From positions 62,001 through 126,000 of the forward strand of contig CACMUP010000002.1 of assembly GCA_902616905.1 (NCBI GenBank): 64,000 nt of DNA, read 5' to 3'. The notes beneath the pieces are model-generated. The model worked only from the letters and a program-made list of their open reading frames with translations, was not told the DNA's origin and made no database searches. Both the position numbers and the translations under genes were made by a program. The first letter of the stretch is position 1. Every line of letters starts with the position of its first letter. This DNA is from an uncultured Bacteroidota bacterium (GTDB lineage Bacteria > Bacteroidota > Bacteroidia > Flavobacteriales > Flavobacteriaceae). Below, piece after piece: positions 44,139-52,887 of the stretch.

Positions 44139-44388
44139 ACTTTTGTACTTTATTTTTTAATCCCAAGTGCATTCTCTAATTCTTTAGGTGGTAACTTATT
44201 GCTAACCTCCATTATTCTTTTCATTACTCTTTCTATTATTGTCATTATTAAATTCTTAATGTTATAAATGGCTGTATTTCTGCTAATAACAACAAAGAAC
44301 TCAATAAAATTAGAGTTTTTGAAGGATTTTTTCAAGTTTAGTAAATGAAGATTATCAACAAATAACTAAAACTAAAACCTCTCAAAAA

Positions 44389-44465
44389 CAGTCGATTTTT
44401 GAGCATTTTGGGTCATTTTTGAGCATTTTTGAGTCATTTTCGCCCTTTTTTCGTCAAATTTCGTC
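44389..44465. repeat. Iterated TTTTGAGCATTTT-like array (inverse of 28498 array)
   Basis: TTTTTGAGCATTTTGGG, TCATTTTTGAGCATTTTTGA, GTCATTTTCGCCC, then TTTCGTCAAATTTCGTCAAT. Reverse-complemented it reads as TGACTCAAAAATGCTC-type units, like the array at 28498-28590. No clear gene lies in 44139-44600; a 31-codon minus-strand frame ending at 44150 is not convincing. Confidence 0.55.
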
Positions 44466-44548
44466 AATTTCAGATTTTTAATAAATCAAATATTTAATAA
44501 ATAGGCATTTTATAATAAAGAAGCTTAAATTATAGAGAATATATTTAT

Positions 44549-44594
44549 ATCATCGGGATAACCTCTTCACTAAGTTCAGGAAGTAATTTGTATT
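44549..44594 (+). repeat. R1 repeat copy b
   Basis: ATCATCGGGATAACCTCTTC, then ACTAAGTTCAGGAAGTAATT and TGTATT, 28 bp upstream of the ATG at 44622. Contains the conserved TAATTTGTAT, which resembles a -7 box. Confidence 0.78.
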
Positions 44595-44621
44595 TTCATA
44601 TTGTCTATAAACTACATAATA

Positions 44622-45470
44622 ATGAAAAAACTAATATTAATTTATTTACTATTTACAGTATCTATAGTTGCTCAAGAAAAAATACATCTTGAATATGAAG
44701 AATGGGATTTAAAATCATTTAAAGAAAATAGGGTTCTTGTTTCTGAGCAAGAAGGTATTTGGCTGGATAATATTTCCAAACCTGAAATGGATATATTTAG
44801 AGCAAAAGGAAATTCGATCACAGATAAGGCGATGATTATTTGTCCTGGGGGAGGGCTTTTTTTTAGTGCATATGAAAAGGAAGGTGTTAAACTTGCAAAA
44901 AAACTATCCTTAAATGGAATCACCTCAATAGTTCTGAAATATAGAACCTATCCTCGGAGGGGTTCTGTAATTGACTGGGCTGGAACGTTGTGGGACAAAC
45001 CTCAAATTGCAATTGATAGTGCTAAAATCATTTTACCTTATTCTTCAAAAGATGCTATGACAGCAATAGAAGTTATTAGAACAAACGCAGCAAAATATAA
45101 TATTAATCCAAACAAGATTGGTTTGATGGGATTTTCCGCTGGAGGTGCAGTAACTATGGAGACAGTTTATAATTCAACCCATAAAAATCAACCAAATTTC
45201 ATAGCTCCTATTTACCCTTGGATGGATATCGTTCAAAAACAAGAAGTTCCTAGCAACAAACCTCCAGCATTTATTACTTGTGCAAATAATGACGAATACA
45301 ATGAAATACCTGAATCAAGTGTTCAAATTTATCAAGATTGGATTGAAGCAGACGCAAAAGTAGAACTTCATATGTTTAGTGAAGGAGGTCACGGGTTTGG
45401 TATGAATAGATTAAATTCGCCAGTAGACAGATGGTCTCAATTGTTGATTGATTGGATTTTATCTCTCTAA
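44622..45470 (+). CDS. Secreted alpha/beta hydrolase (esterase/lipase-like)
   Basis: A 282-residue enzyme from the ATG at 44622 with a signal peptide (LILIYLLFTVSIVAQ). It has the oxyanion segment MIICPGGGLFFSAYEKEG, the nucleophile elbow GFSAGGA (Ser in LMGFSAGGAV), a catalytic Asp candidate near ITCANNDEYNEIPE and His in SEGGHGFGM. It is related to the acetyl-esterase/xylanase-like BD-FAE group. It lies between R1 copies b and c as a one-gene unit. Confidence 0.85.
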   Translation: MKKLILIYLLFTVSIVAQEKIHLEYEEWDLKSFKENRVLVSEQEGIWLDNISKPEMDIFRAKGNSITDKAMIICPGGGLFFSAYEKEGVKLAKKLSLNGITSIVLKYRTYPRRGSVIDWAGTLWDKPQIAIDSAKIILPYSSKDAMTAIEVIRTNAAKYNINPNKIGLMGFSAGGAVTMETVYNSTHKNQPNFIAPIYPWMDIVQKQEVPSNKPPAFITCANNDEYNEIPESSVQIYQDWIEADAKVELHMFSEGGHGFGMNRLNSPVDRWSQLLIDWILSL

Positions 45471-45473
45471 ATC

Positions 45474-45531
45474 ATATTTTCTTAACTACCGGAATATCCC
45501 CATAATTAAGTTCAGGAAGTAATTTGTAAAT
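45474..45531 (+). repeat. R1 repeat copy c
   Basis: ATCAT after the 44622 gene stop, then CCGGAATATCCCCATAATTA, AGTTCAGGAAGTAATTTGTA, 30 bp before the ATG at 45561. Confidence 0.75.
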
Positions 45532-45560
45532 TACAACACACTAACCATAAAACAATTAGA

Positions 45561-46061
45561 ATGAAAAATATTCTACTCATCTTATTATCAACTACAATTG
45601 TAGTTTCCTGTCAAAATCAAATTCAGAAAAGTGAAAAGGAATTAAAATCTGAAGCAAATTTAAAAATAGCTCAATCATTTTTTGACAATCTTTTTACAAA
45701 TCCTGAAGTTTCAAAAAGCTTACTACATAATGATTTTACTTTTTCTTGGATGGGAATAATTGAACAAGGCGGGGTTTTATGGAATAGAGATAATTTATTT
45801 GATGAATATTTTAAAAACATAATTCCTGAAATCTTACCCAATGGCATTGTATTAAATACAGTTGACACTATTTATGATGAAAATGGCGTAGCCATAATTC
45901 AAGAAGGAGATGCAGAAGGTAAAAATGGGGAATATGACAATAAATATGCATGGATTTTTAAAATGAAAGATGGTTTAATTTATTCGTTAAGAGAGTATAA
46001 TAGTGATATACTTGTCGCAACACAATTATATGATTATAAATTAATACCAAACGAGAACTAA
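45561..46061 (+). CDS. NTF2/SnoaL-like lipoprotein, 166 aa
   Basis: The lipobox is at TIVVSC (Cys17). The mature part begins with a charged linker, then an NTF2-like fold: helix LKIAQSFFDNLFTNPEVSKS, strand HNDFTFSWMGI, and a C-terminal sheet (NGVAIIQEGDAEGKNGEYDN then YAWIFKMKDGLIYSLREYN). Function unknown; SnoaL-like relatives isomerise or hydrolyse small molecules. It is flanked on both sides by R1 repeats, which begin right at its stop codon. Confidence 0.7.
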   Translation: MKNILLILLSTTIVVSCQNQIQKSEKELKSEANLKIAQSFFDNLFTNPEVSKSLLHNDFTFSWMGIIEQGGVLWNRDNLFDEYFKNIIPEILPNGIVLNTVDTIYDENGVAIIQEGDAEGKNGEYDNKYAWIFKMKDGLIYSLREYNSDILVATQLYDYKLIPNEN

Positions 46062-46101
46062 ATCATCGGCATATCCTCTTCATTAAGTTTAGGGAGTAAT
46101 G
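46060..46101 (+). repeat. R1 repeat copy d (orphan)
   Basis: AAATCATCGGCATATCCTCT, then TCATTAAGTTTAGGGAGTAA. It starts in the stop codon of the 45561 gene. No plus-strand gene follows; the neighbour is the convergent kbl. Confidence 0.8.
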
Positions 46102-46248
46102 AAGTTAAAGAATATCAAAAGAATAATACTTCAATAATTTTAAATTAACCTACTTCATTTTAGGATTTGATTTAATATCTATTTTAATTGGTTTATTCAC
46201 TTAAACATGATTCAATATTTGGTTAGAATTTCAAAGTGCCTCCCTTAT

Positions 46249-47445
46249 TTAGGATATTAAGTTAAATTGTTTCCCAACTTTTATAAAAGCTTTTATTGCT
46301 TTGTCCAAGTGTTCTTTTTTGTGTGATGCAGATAATTGAACTCTAATTCTCGCCATTTCTTTTGGGACAACAGGATAGAAAAAACCAATAACATAAATCC
46401 CTTCAGCAAGAAGGGCAACAGACATTTCTTGAGATAATTTTGCGTCATAGGTCATCACAGGAACTATGGCGGCATCTGCCCCAAGAAGATTAAATCCTGC
46501 CTTTTCCATCTCTTTTCTGAAGTAAGATGTATTATATTCTAACTGATTTCTCAACGAAAGGTCTTCAGAAATAATTTCAAATACTTTTAGAGTACCTCCT
46601 ACAATACCAGGAGGAAGTGAATTTGAAAATAAATACGGTCTGGATTGTTGACGAAGTATTTCAATGATTTCTTTTTTACCAGTGGTATATCCGCCCATAG
46701 CTCCTCCCAATGCTTTACCTAAAGTCCCTGTTATTATATCGACCCTACCTAAAACTCCTTTTAACTCTATGGTACCTCTCCCTGTTTTACCAATAAACCC
46801 TGCTGCATGGCATTCATCTACCATAACCAAAGCTTCGTATTTATCTGCTAAATCACAAATCTTATCCAATTGTGCTACTATTCCGTCCATTGAGAAAACT
46901 CCATCAGTTACAATGATTTTAAAACGATGCTTATTTTTATTTGCCTCAATCAATTTGTTTTCTAAATCCTCCATATTGTTATTTAAATAACGATATCGAG
47001 ATGCTTTACATAATCGAACCCCATCAATAATAGAAGCATGATTTAATGCATCGGAAATGATAGCGTCCTCATCTGTTAGTAGCGGCTCAAAAAGACCTCC
47101 ATTTGCATCAAAGGCCGCTGCATATAAAATAGTATCCTCACAATCGAAAAAGGAAGCTATTTTTTTTTCTAACTCTTTGTGAATATTTTGGGTTCCACAA
47201 ATAAAACGTACAGAAGACATTCCAAAGCCATGTGAATCAAGTGTATCTTTTGCTGCTTGAACAACTGCTTTGTCATTGGACAACCCTAAATAATTATTTG
47301 AACAAAAATTTATAACTTCCTCTCCTGAGGATATTTTAATAGTAATATCCTGAGCACTGGTAATAATTCGTTCTGTCTTGTAGAGCCCTGCTTTTTTAAT
47401 TTCATTTAATTCAATCTCTAATTTATTTTCGATGGTTCCGGACAT
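46249..47445 (-). CDS. kbl: Glycine C-acetyltransferase (2-amino-3-ketobutyrate CoA ligase)
   Basis: A 398-residue fold-type I PLP enzyme that converts 2-amino-3-oxobutyrate and CoA to glycine and acetyl-CoA. The PLP Lys is in ITGTLGKALGGAMGGY (about 240), the Asp in VDECHAAGFIGKTGRG, and ICSNNYLGLS-type NFCSNNYLGLSND is near the start. The gene begins 5 bp after the threonine dehydrogenase stop, so both steps of threonine catabolism are co-transcribed. Confidence 0.95.
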   Translation of the reverse strand: MSGTIENKLEIELNEIKKAGLYKTERIITSAQDITIKISSGEEVINFCSNNYLGLSNDKAVVQAAKDTLDSHGFGMSSVRFICGTQNIHKELEKKIASFFDCEDTILYAAAFDANGGLFEPLLTDEDAIISDALNHASIIDGVRLCKASRYRYLNNNMEDLENKLIEANKNKHRFKIIVTDGVFSMDGIVAQLDKICDLADKYEALVMVDECHAAGFIGKTGRGTIELKGVLGRVDIITGTLGKALGGAMGGYTTGKKEIIEILRQQSRPYLFSNSLPPGIVGGTLKVFEIISEDLSLRNQLEYNTSYFRKEMEKAGFNLLGADAAIVPVMTYDAKLSQEMSVALLAEGIYVIGFFYPVVPKEMARIRVQLSASHKKEHLDKAIKAFIKVGKQFNLIS

Positions 47446-47449
47446 GATG

Positions 47450-48406
47450 TTAATTATTAATTTTTTTATATTTTTTTTTCAGTTGGTTCAGCATTAATTT
47501 AGTCATTTGATTTAAATCGTATTTTGATTGCCAGTTCCAATCTTTTCTGGCCTTTTGGTCATCAATTTCACTCGGCCATGTTGCTGCAATGTCTTGTCTG
47601 TGATCAGTGCTATACTCAACCTTAAAACTAGGGTAAAGTTTCTGAATCTCTGTTGCTATCTCAATTGGACTTAGGCTCATGCTTGCTAGATTATAGGATG
47701 TTCTAACACTAATATTATCTTTCGGGATTTGCATGATTTCAATGGTAGCACGTATGGCATCATCCATATAAATCAAGGGCAATTTAGTGTCTGGGTTTAA
47801 ACAACAAATATATTTTTCATTTTTTACGGCACTATGATAAATTTCAACCGCATAATCCGTAGTTCCTCCCCCGGGCATGGATTCATATCCTACGATACCA
47901 GGATATCTTAGAGAACGTACATCTAACCTGTATTGATCAAAATAATATTTCATCCAATTTTCTCCTGCTGCTTTGCTGATTCCGTATACCGTTGCAGGAT
48001 TTAATAGGGAAGACTGAGTCGCCTTTGATCGGGCTACATTTTTCCCAAATACAGCTATTGAACTTGGGAAAAAAACTTTACTTACTCGAAGTTTTCTAGC
48101 AACTTCAAAAACATTAAGCATCATTTTCATGTTCAATTCCCAAGTTCTTAAGGGATACCTTTCCCCTTTTGCCGAAAGTATGGCGGCTAGATGATAAATT
48201 TGAGTAATCGAATGTTTCTTTACAACGTCTTCTATTTGGTTATAATCCATTGCATCAATTTGTTTAAAATGACTTTCAAAAAAGGGATTGGGTTTAATAT
48301 CTGATAAAATCACATTTTCTTTCCCAAAGCTCTCTTGAAGTGCAACTGAAAGAACACAACCCAGTTGACCATTAGCACCGATTACTAATATTTTATCTCT
48401 TCCCAC
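47450..48406 (-). CDS. tdh: L-threonine 3-dehydrogenase, SDR (epimerase-like) type
   Basis: A 318-residue extended-SDR protein. It has the Rossmann motif LVIGANGQLGCVLSVAL, the active-site YGISKAAGENW (Tyr/Lys) and SLRYPGIVGYESMPGGGT, which together mark the NAD-dependent threonine dehydrogenase of the epimerase family found in Bacteroidota, unlike the zinc-dependent E. coli Tdh. It makes 2-amino-3-oxobutyrate for Kbl, encoded next. Confidence 0.92.
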   Translation of the reverse strand: MGRDKILVIGANGQLGCVLSVALQESFGKENVILSDIKPNPFFESHFKQIDAMDYNQIEDVVKKHSITQIYHLAAILSAKGERYPLRTWELNMKMMLNVFEVARKLRVSKVFFPSSIAVFGKNVARSKATQSSLLNPATVYGISKAAGENWMKYYFDQYRLDVRSLRYPGIVGYESMPGGGTTDYAVEIYHSAVKNEKYICCLNPDTKLPLIYMDDAIRATIEIMQIPKDNISVRTSYNLASMSLSPIEIATEIQKLYPSFKVEYSTDHRQDIAATWPSEIDDQKARKDWNWQSKYDLNQMTKLMLNQLKKKYKKINN

Positions 48407-48586
48407 AGAATGATTAGTTAGTTTCTAATAATATAAAAATAATTAATCTTCTAATTTCACACTCCACAGTTTATGTTAAAAAATAGATCTTATTATTGAC
48501 AAATTGTTCAATAAATTTAATTTAAATATTTTCTTGTGCTGCATCTTTGCAACTGCCATATTGTTATACAATAAATTATATTAGTT

Positions 48587-48670
48587 ATGGAAAAATTGGG
48601 CCAAAATATTAATTTAGAAATAAGAAAAAATTTCAAAAAATTCTACAAATGTGAAAATTTAAATGATTGA
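48587..48670 (+). other. Short upstream ORF (27 aa) overlapping the ParB-like gene start
   Basis: ATG 48587 opens a frame (MEKLGQNINLEIRKNFKKFY then KCENLND) that ends at the TGA at 48670, overlapping the ATG at 48663 by 8 bp in another frame. It could be a leader peptide, or the frame-shifted start of a longer gene. Weakly supported. Confidence 0.3.
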
Positions 48671-49040
48671 TAATTTTAAGTATTTACCAATTTCCGATGT
48701 GATTAAACTTCTCCCTCACGAGGAAATAAATATTTCAGAGGTAAATGAAATAGTAAATAAATTAATGGAAAAACCAATAATCAAGCCAATAGCTTATTAT
48801 AAAGGTGTAGTTATGGATGGGCATCATCGTTTAGCAGCTCTAAAAATTCTATTTAATAAAAAGCATAAATGGAAAAATAAAATGATTCCTATGTTTACAT
48901 CAAATAAATTTAAAGTTCAAGGTAGCTCGATAAAAGAATTGTTAGAAAGAGCAAAAAACGGAAAATTAATGTCTTACAAAACAACCTACACAACTCCTAG
49001 AAGTCCTGATCGTTTAATGAAAATTATTGATATAAAATAA
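48663..49040 (+). CDS. ParB/SerK-like nucleotide-binding domain protein, 125 aa
   Basis: A single-domain protein with the ParB/sulfiredoxin-fold signature: KYLPISDVIKLLPHEEIN at the start, then VVMDGHHRLAALKILF. DGHHR is the phosphate-binding motif seen in ParB N-terminal domains and in the SerK/SbnI free-serine kinases. The protein has no HTH or CTD, so it is not a chromosome-partitioning ParB. A kinase or nucleotide-dependent regulatory role is possible but unproven. R1 copy e begins just after the stop. Confidence 0.65.
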   Translation: MIDNFKYLPISDVIKLLPHEEINISEVNEIVNKLMEKPIIKPIAYYKGVVMDGHHRLAALKILFNKKHKWKNKMIPMFTSNKFKVQGSSIKELLERAKNGKLMSYKTTYTTPRSPDRLMKIIDIK

Positions 49041-49050
49041 ATTAAACTAA

Positions 49051-49125
49051 ACCGTTGGCATATCCTCTCCATTTAGTTCAGGGAGTAATTTGTATGTTGA
49101 GGATGTTAACTATAAATCAACTTAA
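49051..49125 (+). repeat. R1 repeat copy e with leader
   Basis: ACCGTTGGCATATCCTCTCC, then ATTTAGTTCAGGGAGTAATT, TGTATG and AACTATAAATCAACTTAA before the ATG at 49126. Confidence 0.78.
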
Positions 49126-49375
49126 ATGAAAAATCTTATTATTTTCATTTTTTTGTTTCTATTAATATTTCTTCAGCTCAAATAATGGTCCTTTTTGAGG
49201 CTGAAACTACAGATAAACAAAACATGTCTCAAATAGCACAAAATTGATATAGTGCTGTTAAATCTGTTACCGGAGACGATAATGGAATTACAATGCATCA
49301 CAAGGGATGGGGAAGTAAAGGAGTATATTTTGTTCAAAATATATATGACTATAGTATGCAAAATAATAAGGTTTG
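49126..49375 (+). pseudogene. Broken secreted dimeric-barrel-like gene
   Basis: The ATG at 49126 starts a signal peptide (MKNLIIFIFLFLLIF) that frameshifts near 49170 into ISSAQIMVLFEAETTDKQN. A TGA then interrupts QIAQN-YSAVKSVTGDDNG (probably a former Trp). The frame ends at 49375, after only about 80 codons. The order of segments matches the start of the 42705 product (VMLEVEGKNASTVAA with a Tyr-Ser pair). It retains its R1 promoter-like leader. Confidence 0.7.
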
Positions 49376-49398
49376 AAATTATTTATACTATTTTAATT

Positions 49399-50703
49399 TT
49401 AATTTACTATTGCTCCATAAATAATTTGATTGAATCGTCCAGATGCTGATTCGTCAATTAATTGAGTTTGTTTATAAATTATTCCGATTATCTTCTCATT
49501 CGGATCAGCAAAATAATCAGTATTGAAATATCCCCCCCAAAAAATTGTTCCTTGACTCCCACTTGCTCCGATTAACAAATCTTTTTCTCTAACAATTCCT
49601 GAAATTAATCCGTGACCTATTCCTTGTTCTGGATTATTTGTAATATTAATAAGTTGATCTTTTTGTATTAAATTATTAGTTGAAGTGCTTATAATTTTTT
49701 TTGATCCATACTTTCCATTATTTAAAAAAATAGAAAGGAATTTATAATAATCTTCTACTGTGCTTGAAAGACCTCCTCAACCTGAATAAAATCTTTTAGC
49801 TCCTTCTATAGGATAATTTATATTAAATCTTGTGTCTTTAAAAATTGACCATTTGTTTCCCTTTTTGTGTAGTACAGGAACTAATCTGTCTTTCTTATCT
49901 TCTGGAAGATAAAAAAAAAGTGTCATTCATTTGTAGTGGGTTAAAAATCTCGTTTTTAAAATAATCAGCTAGTGAGAGCCCAGAAATAATTTCAATTAAA
50001 TATCCTAAAACATCAATCCCAATTGCATATGCATACCGTTCTCCTGGTTCGTGATGAAGAGGTAATTTAGCCATTTCTTTTATTGTTTTCTCAATGCTCA
50101 CATCTGAATCAGAAAAACCTAAAACACCCGTAAGGCATAAAATTTTTCTTAGCCTTATAATAAATTGCTCTTATTGAAGGGCTTTCATCGATGAAACCAT
50201 AACCTAAACCAGATGTATGTGTTAAAAGATTTCTTATGCTTATTTTTTTTTGAGTTGGCTTAATAGTAAATGTAGAGTCTTTAGGGTTGAATTTATCTAA
50301 GATACCAACTCCTTTGAATTCAGGAATGTAATTTTCTATAGGATCATCTAATCCAAAAAGTCCTTTCTCCCACAACATAATTACTCCCAATGAAGTAACT
50401 GTTTTTGTAATAGACGCAATTCTAAAAATATCATTTGTCTTGTATTTTTCTCCAGTATTTGGATTTTTTATTCCAAAAGCTTTTTTGTAAATAATTCTGT
50501 TATTTTTAGCTACTAAAACGACTGCTCCAGGTAATGAATTACTATTTACACTTGTATTAATTAAATTATCAATTTGATTAAGCCTTTCTAAATCAATTTT
50601 TCTTGTATTTATTTCAGCATTTTGTCAGCTATAAAAGAATAAAGAAAAGACAATAAAAATAAAACTATTTGTAAATAGCATTTGATAAGAAATGTTTTTC
50701 ATT
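49399..50703 (-). pseudogene. Decayed beta-lactamase-fold serine hydrolase
   Basis: A ~430-codon gene read in three frames. Lesions: a TGA at the expected lipobox Cys (FFYS-stop-QNAEINTRK), a frameshift near 50115 between IRAIYYKAKK and VLGFSDSDVSIE, another near 49910 after LQMNDTFF, and a TGA in FYSG-stop-GGLSSTVEDYY. The catalytic SxxK (FRIASITKTVTSLGV) and the YAYAIG segment are still readable, as is the end QIIYGAIVN. Four lesions make it clearly non-functional. Confidence 0.85.
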
Positions 50704-51040
50704 TTGATTTATTTATGATCAGTAATCAAATTTAAAAAAACCTAATTTTAATTCAGTTTTTTCCTTTTCTCAATTTGGAAGGCATGCTAGTTTTATGAAC
50801 TACAAAATAACTCATGTCTTAAACCTACAATCAATCTTCAAAATTATCTCTATTCTTTTGATTAGATTTGAGCGGTTTTGTAGAAATCTTTAACATATCA
50901 TAAAACCTTAAATATAAGTTTTCGTATAGCTGTTCTTGTTAAATAGCATATAAAATGAATTTTACTTAGAGAACTTCTTTTAAAATCTAAATTATTAATG
51001 ATATATTTTTATCTTAATGATATATTTAAAAATATTTAGA
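50704..51040. other. Intergenic region with no supported gene
   Basis: About 340 bp of AT-rich sequence between the decayed hydrolase and the divergent amidohydrolase. The dead gene keeps a common leader-like TAAATCAAAATG-type start (plus-strand CATTTTGATTTATTTATGAT). I see nothing else specific. Confidence 0.4.
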
Positions 51041-52630
51041 ATGAAAAAATTAATCATAATTTTTTTTATAATACTAACAAGTAAGGAGGTATTATCACAA
51101 ATTGATAAAGCCCCTGAAAGATATAGAGGAGAAGGACCATTCAATCAACTCATTATAAGAGGGGCAACGTTAATAAATGGTAATGGTTCTCCACCGACTG
51201 GCCCAGTTGATATTGTAATTGAGAAAAACGTAATAAAAAGAATCGTAAATGTTGGTTATCCAGGAATTGAAATAAAAGAAAATAGAAGACCAAAATTAAG
51301 CAAAACTGGTATTGAAATTAATGCTGACGGAAAATTTGTTTTACCAGGGTTTATAGATATGCACGGGCATATATCATCTCAAAACACTGGTAAAGCTGAA
51401 TATGTTTTTAAGTTATGGATGGCTCATGGTATAACAACAATTAGAGATCCTTCATGCGGACAGGGTTTAGATTGGGTTCTCGATCAGAAAGAAAAAAGTC
51501 TAAAAAATGTTATAACTGCTCCTAGGATTCTAGCCTATACTGCCTTTGGACAAGGATCAAAAAATGGAATTAATTCACCTAAAGAAGCTATTGATTGGGT
51601 TAGGCAAAATGCAGAAAGAGGTGCAGATGGAATTAAGTTTTTTGGAGCGCCTCCAGATATATTTAAGGCAGCGCTTGTAGAAAATAAAAAATTAGGATTA
51701 AGATCTGCATGTCATCATGCACAAATGGATGTCGCTAGAATGAATGTCCTTGAAACCGCTAGAAGTGGATTAACTACAATGGAACATTGGTATGGTTTAC
51801 CCGAAGCATTGTTTGAAGATAAAACAATTCAAAATTTCCCTCTCGAATTTAATTACATGAATGAAGGTGATAGATTTGAGGAGGCAGGAAAACTCTGGAA
51901 ACAAGCCGCAAAACCATATTCAAAAAAATGGAATGATGTAATGAATGAATTAATTTCACTTGACTTTACTATTGATGTCACATTTGTACCATATAGCGTA
52001 TTTAGAGATGTACAAAGAGCAAGTAGTCTTCCTTGGCATAAAAAATATACTCGCCCGAAACTTTTGAGGTTTTTCTTACCATCGAGAGAGTCACATGCAG
52101 CAGCATACTATGATTGGGGATCAGAAATGGAGACTGAATGGAAAAATAATTATAAACTCTGGATGACTTTTATTAATGAATATAAAAATAGAGGAGGAAG
52201 AGTTACAGCAGGTGCTGATTCTGGCTATATGTATAATTTATATGGTTTTGGATATATTCAAGAGTTGGAACTGCTCAGAGAAGCAGGTTTTCACCCTTTA
52301 GAGGTTATTCGCTCAGCGACTCTTAATGCTGCTGAGGCTGCAGGGGTGGAAAATGAAATTGGTACTATTGAAGTTGGAAAACTTGCCGATTTAATACTTA
52401 TGGATGAAAATCCACTTAAAAATTTAAAATACTTATATGGAACAGGAGATATTAAGTTAAATGAAAACAATAAAGTTGTCAGAGTGGGTGGGATAGAAAA
52501 AACTATAAAAGATGGTATTATTTATGATTCTAAACTTTTGTTAGAGGACGTAAAAAGAATAGTTGAGGATGAAAAATTAAATACCCCAGGATGGGAAAAG
52601 TTGCTATACGAGTATATTGAAAGAAATTAG
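51041..52630 (+). CDS. Secreted amidohydrolase (imidazolonepropionase/prolidase-like)
   Basis: A 529-residue metal-dependent hydrolase from the ATG at 51041, with a signal peptide (LIIIFFIILTSKEVLSQ). The HxH metal motif is in LPGFIDMHGHISSQN, further His residues occur in LRSACHHAQM and TTMEHWYG, and an Asp is in VTAGADSGYMYN. The C-terminal composite-domain signature is SATLNAAEAAGVENEIGTIE, then GKLADLILMDENPL. Periplasmic relatives hydrolyse dipeptides or cyclic amides; the substrate is unknown. Confidence 0.87.
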   Translation: MKKLIIIFFIILTSKEVLSQIDKAPERYRGEGPFNQLIIRGATLINGNGSPPTGPVDIVIEKNVIKRIVNVGYPGIEIKENRRPKLSKTGIEINADGKFVLPGFIDMHGHISSQNTGKAEYVFKLWMAHGITTIRDPSCGQGLDWVLDQKEKSLKNVITAPRILAYTAFGQGSKNGINSPKEAIDWVRQNAERGADGIKFFGAPPDIFKAALVENKKLGLRSACHHAQMDVARMNVLETARSGLTTMEHWYGLPEALFEDKTIQNFPLEFNYMNEGDRFEEAGKLWKQAAKPYSKKWNDVMNELISLDFTIDVTFVPYSVFRDVQRASSLPWHKKYTRPKLLRFFLPSRESHAAAYYDWGSEMETEWKNNYKLWMTFINEYKNRGGRVTAGADSGYMYNLYGFGYIQELELLREAGFHPLEVIRSATLNAAEAAGVENEIGTIEVGKLADLILMDENPLKNLKYLYGTGDIKLNENNKVVRVGGIEKTIKDGIIYDSKLLLEDVKRIVEDEKLNTPGWEKLLYEYIERN

Positions 52631-52852
52631 ATTATTAATTAATTTTTTTAGCTTGATTTTCAATTTGACAAGTTCTGCATCTTGTGCCATTTTTTAAGCT
52701 CTGACCTTTTAATTTTCTCTTGGTCTTATTTTAACTTTTCCTTTTTTAAGTGACACAAATTTTCAAAGTGAAACTATTTATATCTTGAAGTGACACACAA
52801 GTGACAAAATTTAGGACCTAAATATTATTTGAAAATGATAAACAACAGAAAA

Positions 52853-52884
52853 ACCCCCTTTATATAAATTTAAGGGGGTTTTTT
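52853..52884 (-). terminator. Rho-independent terminator of the 52888 gene
   Basis: CCCCC-TTTATATAAATTTAA-GGGGG with flanking A-run on the left and T-run on the right, so it can work in both directions. It serves the minus-strand gene, and 52631-52852 otherwise shows no gene. Confidence 0.8.
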
Positions 52885-52887
52885 TGA

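Noticed and set aside
44150-44335. 61-codon minus-strand ORF
   Set aside because: Low-complexity AT-rich translation with no leader; only its last 31 codons look protein-like. Not enough to call.
49252-49449. 65-codon plus-strand ORF and its opposite-strand twin
   Set aside because: Part of the broken barrel-like gene read from an internal ATG-like codon; not separate genes.
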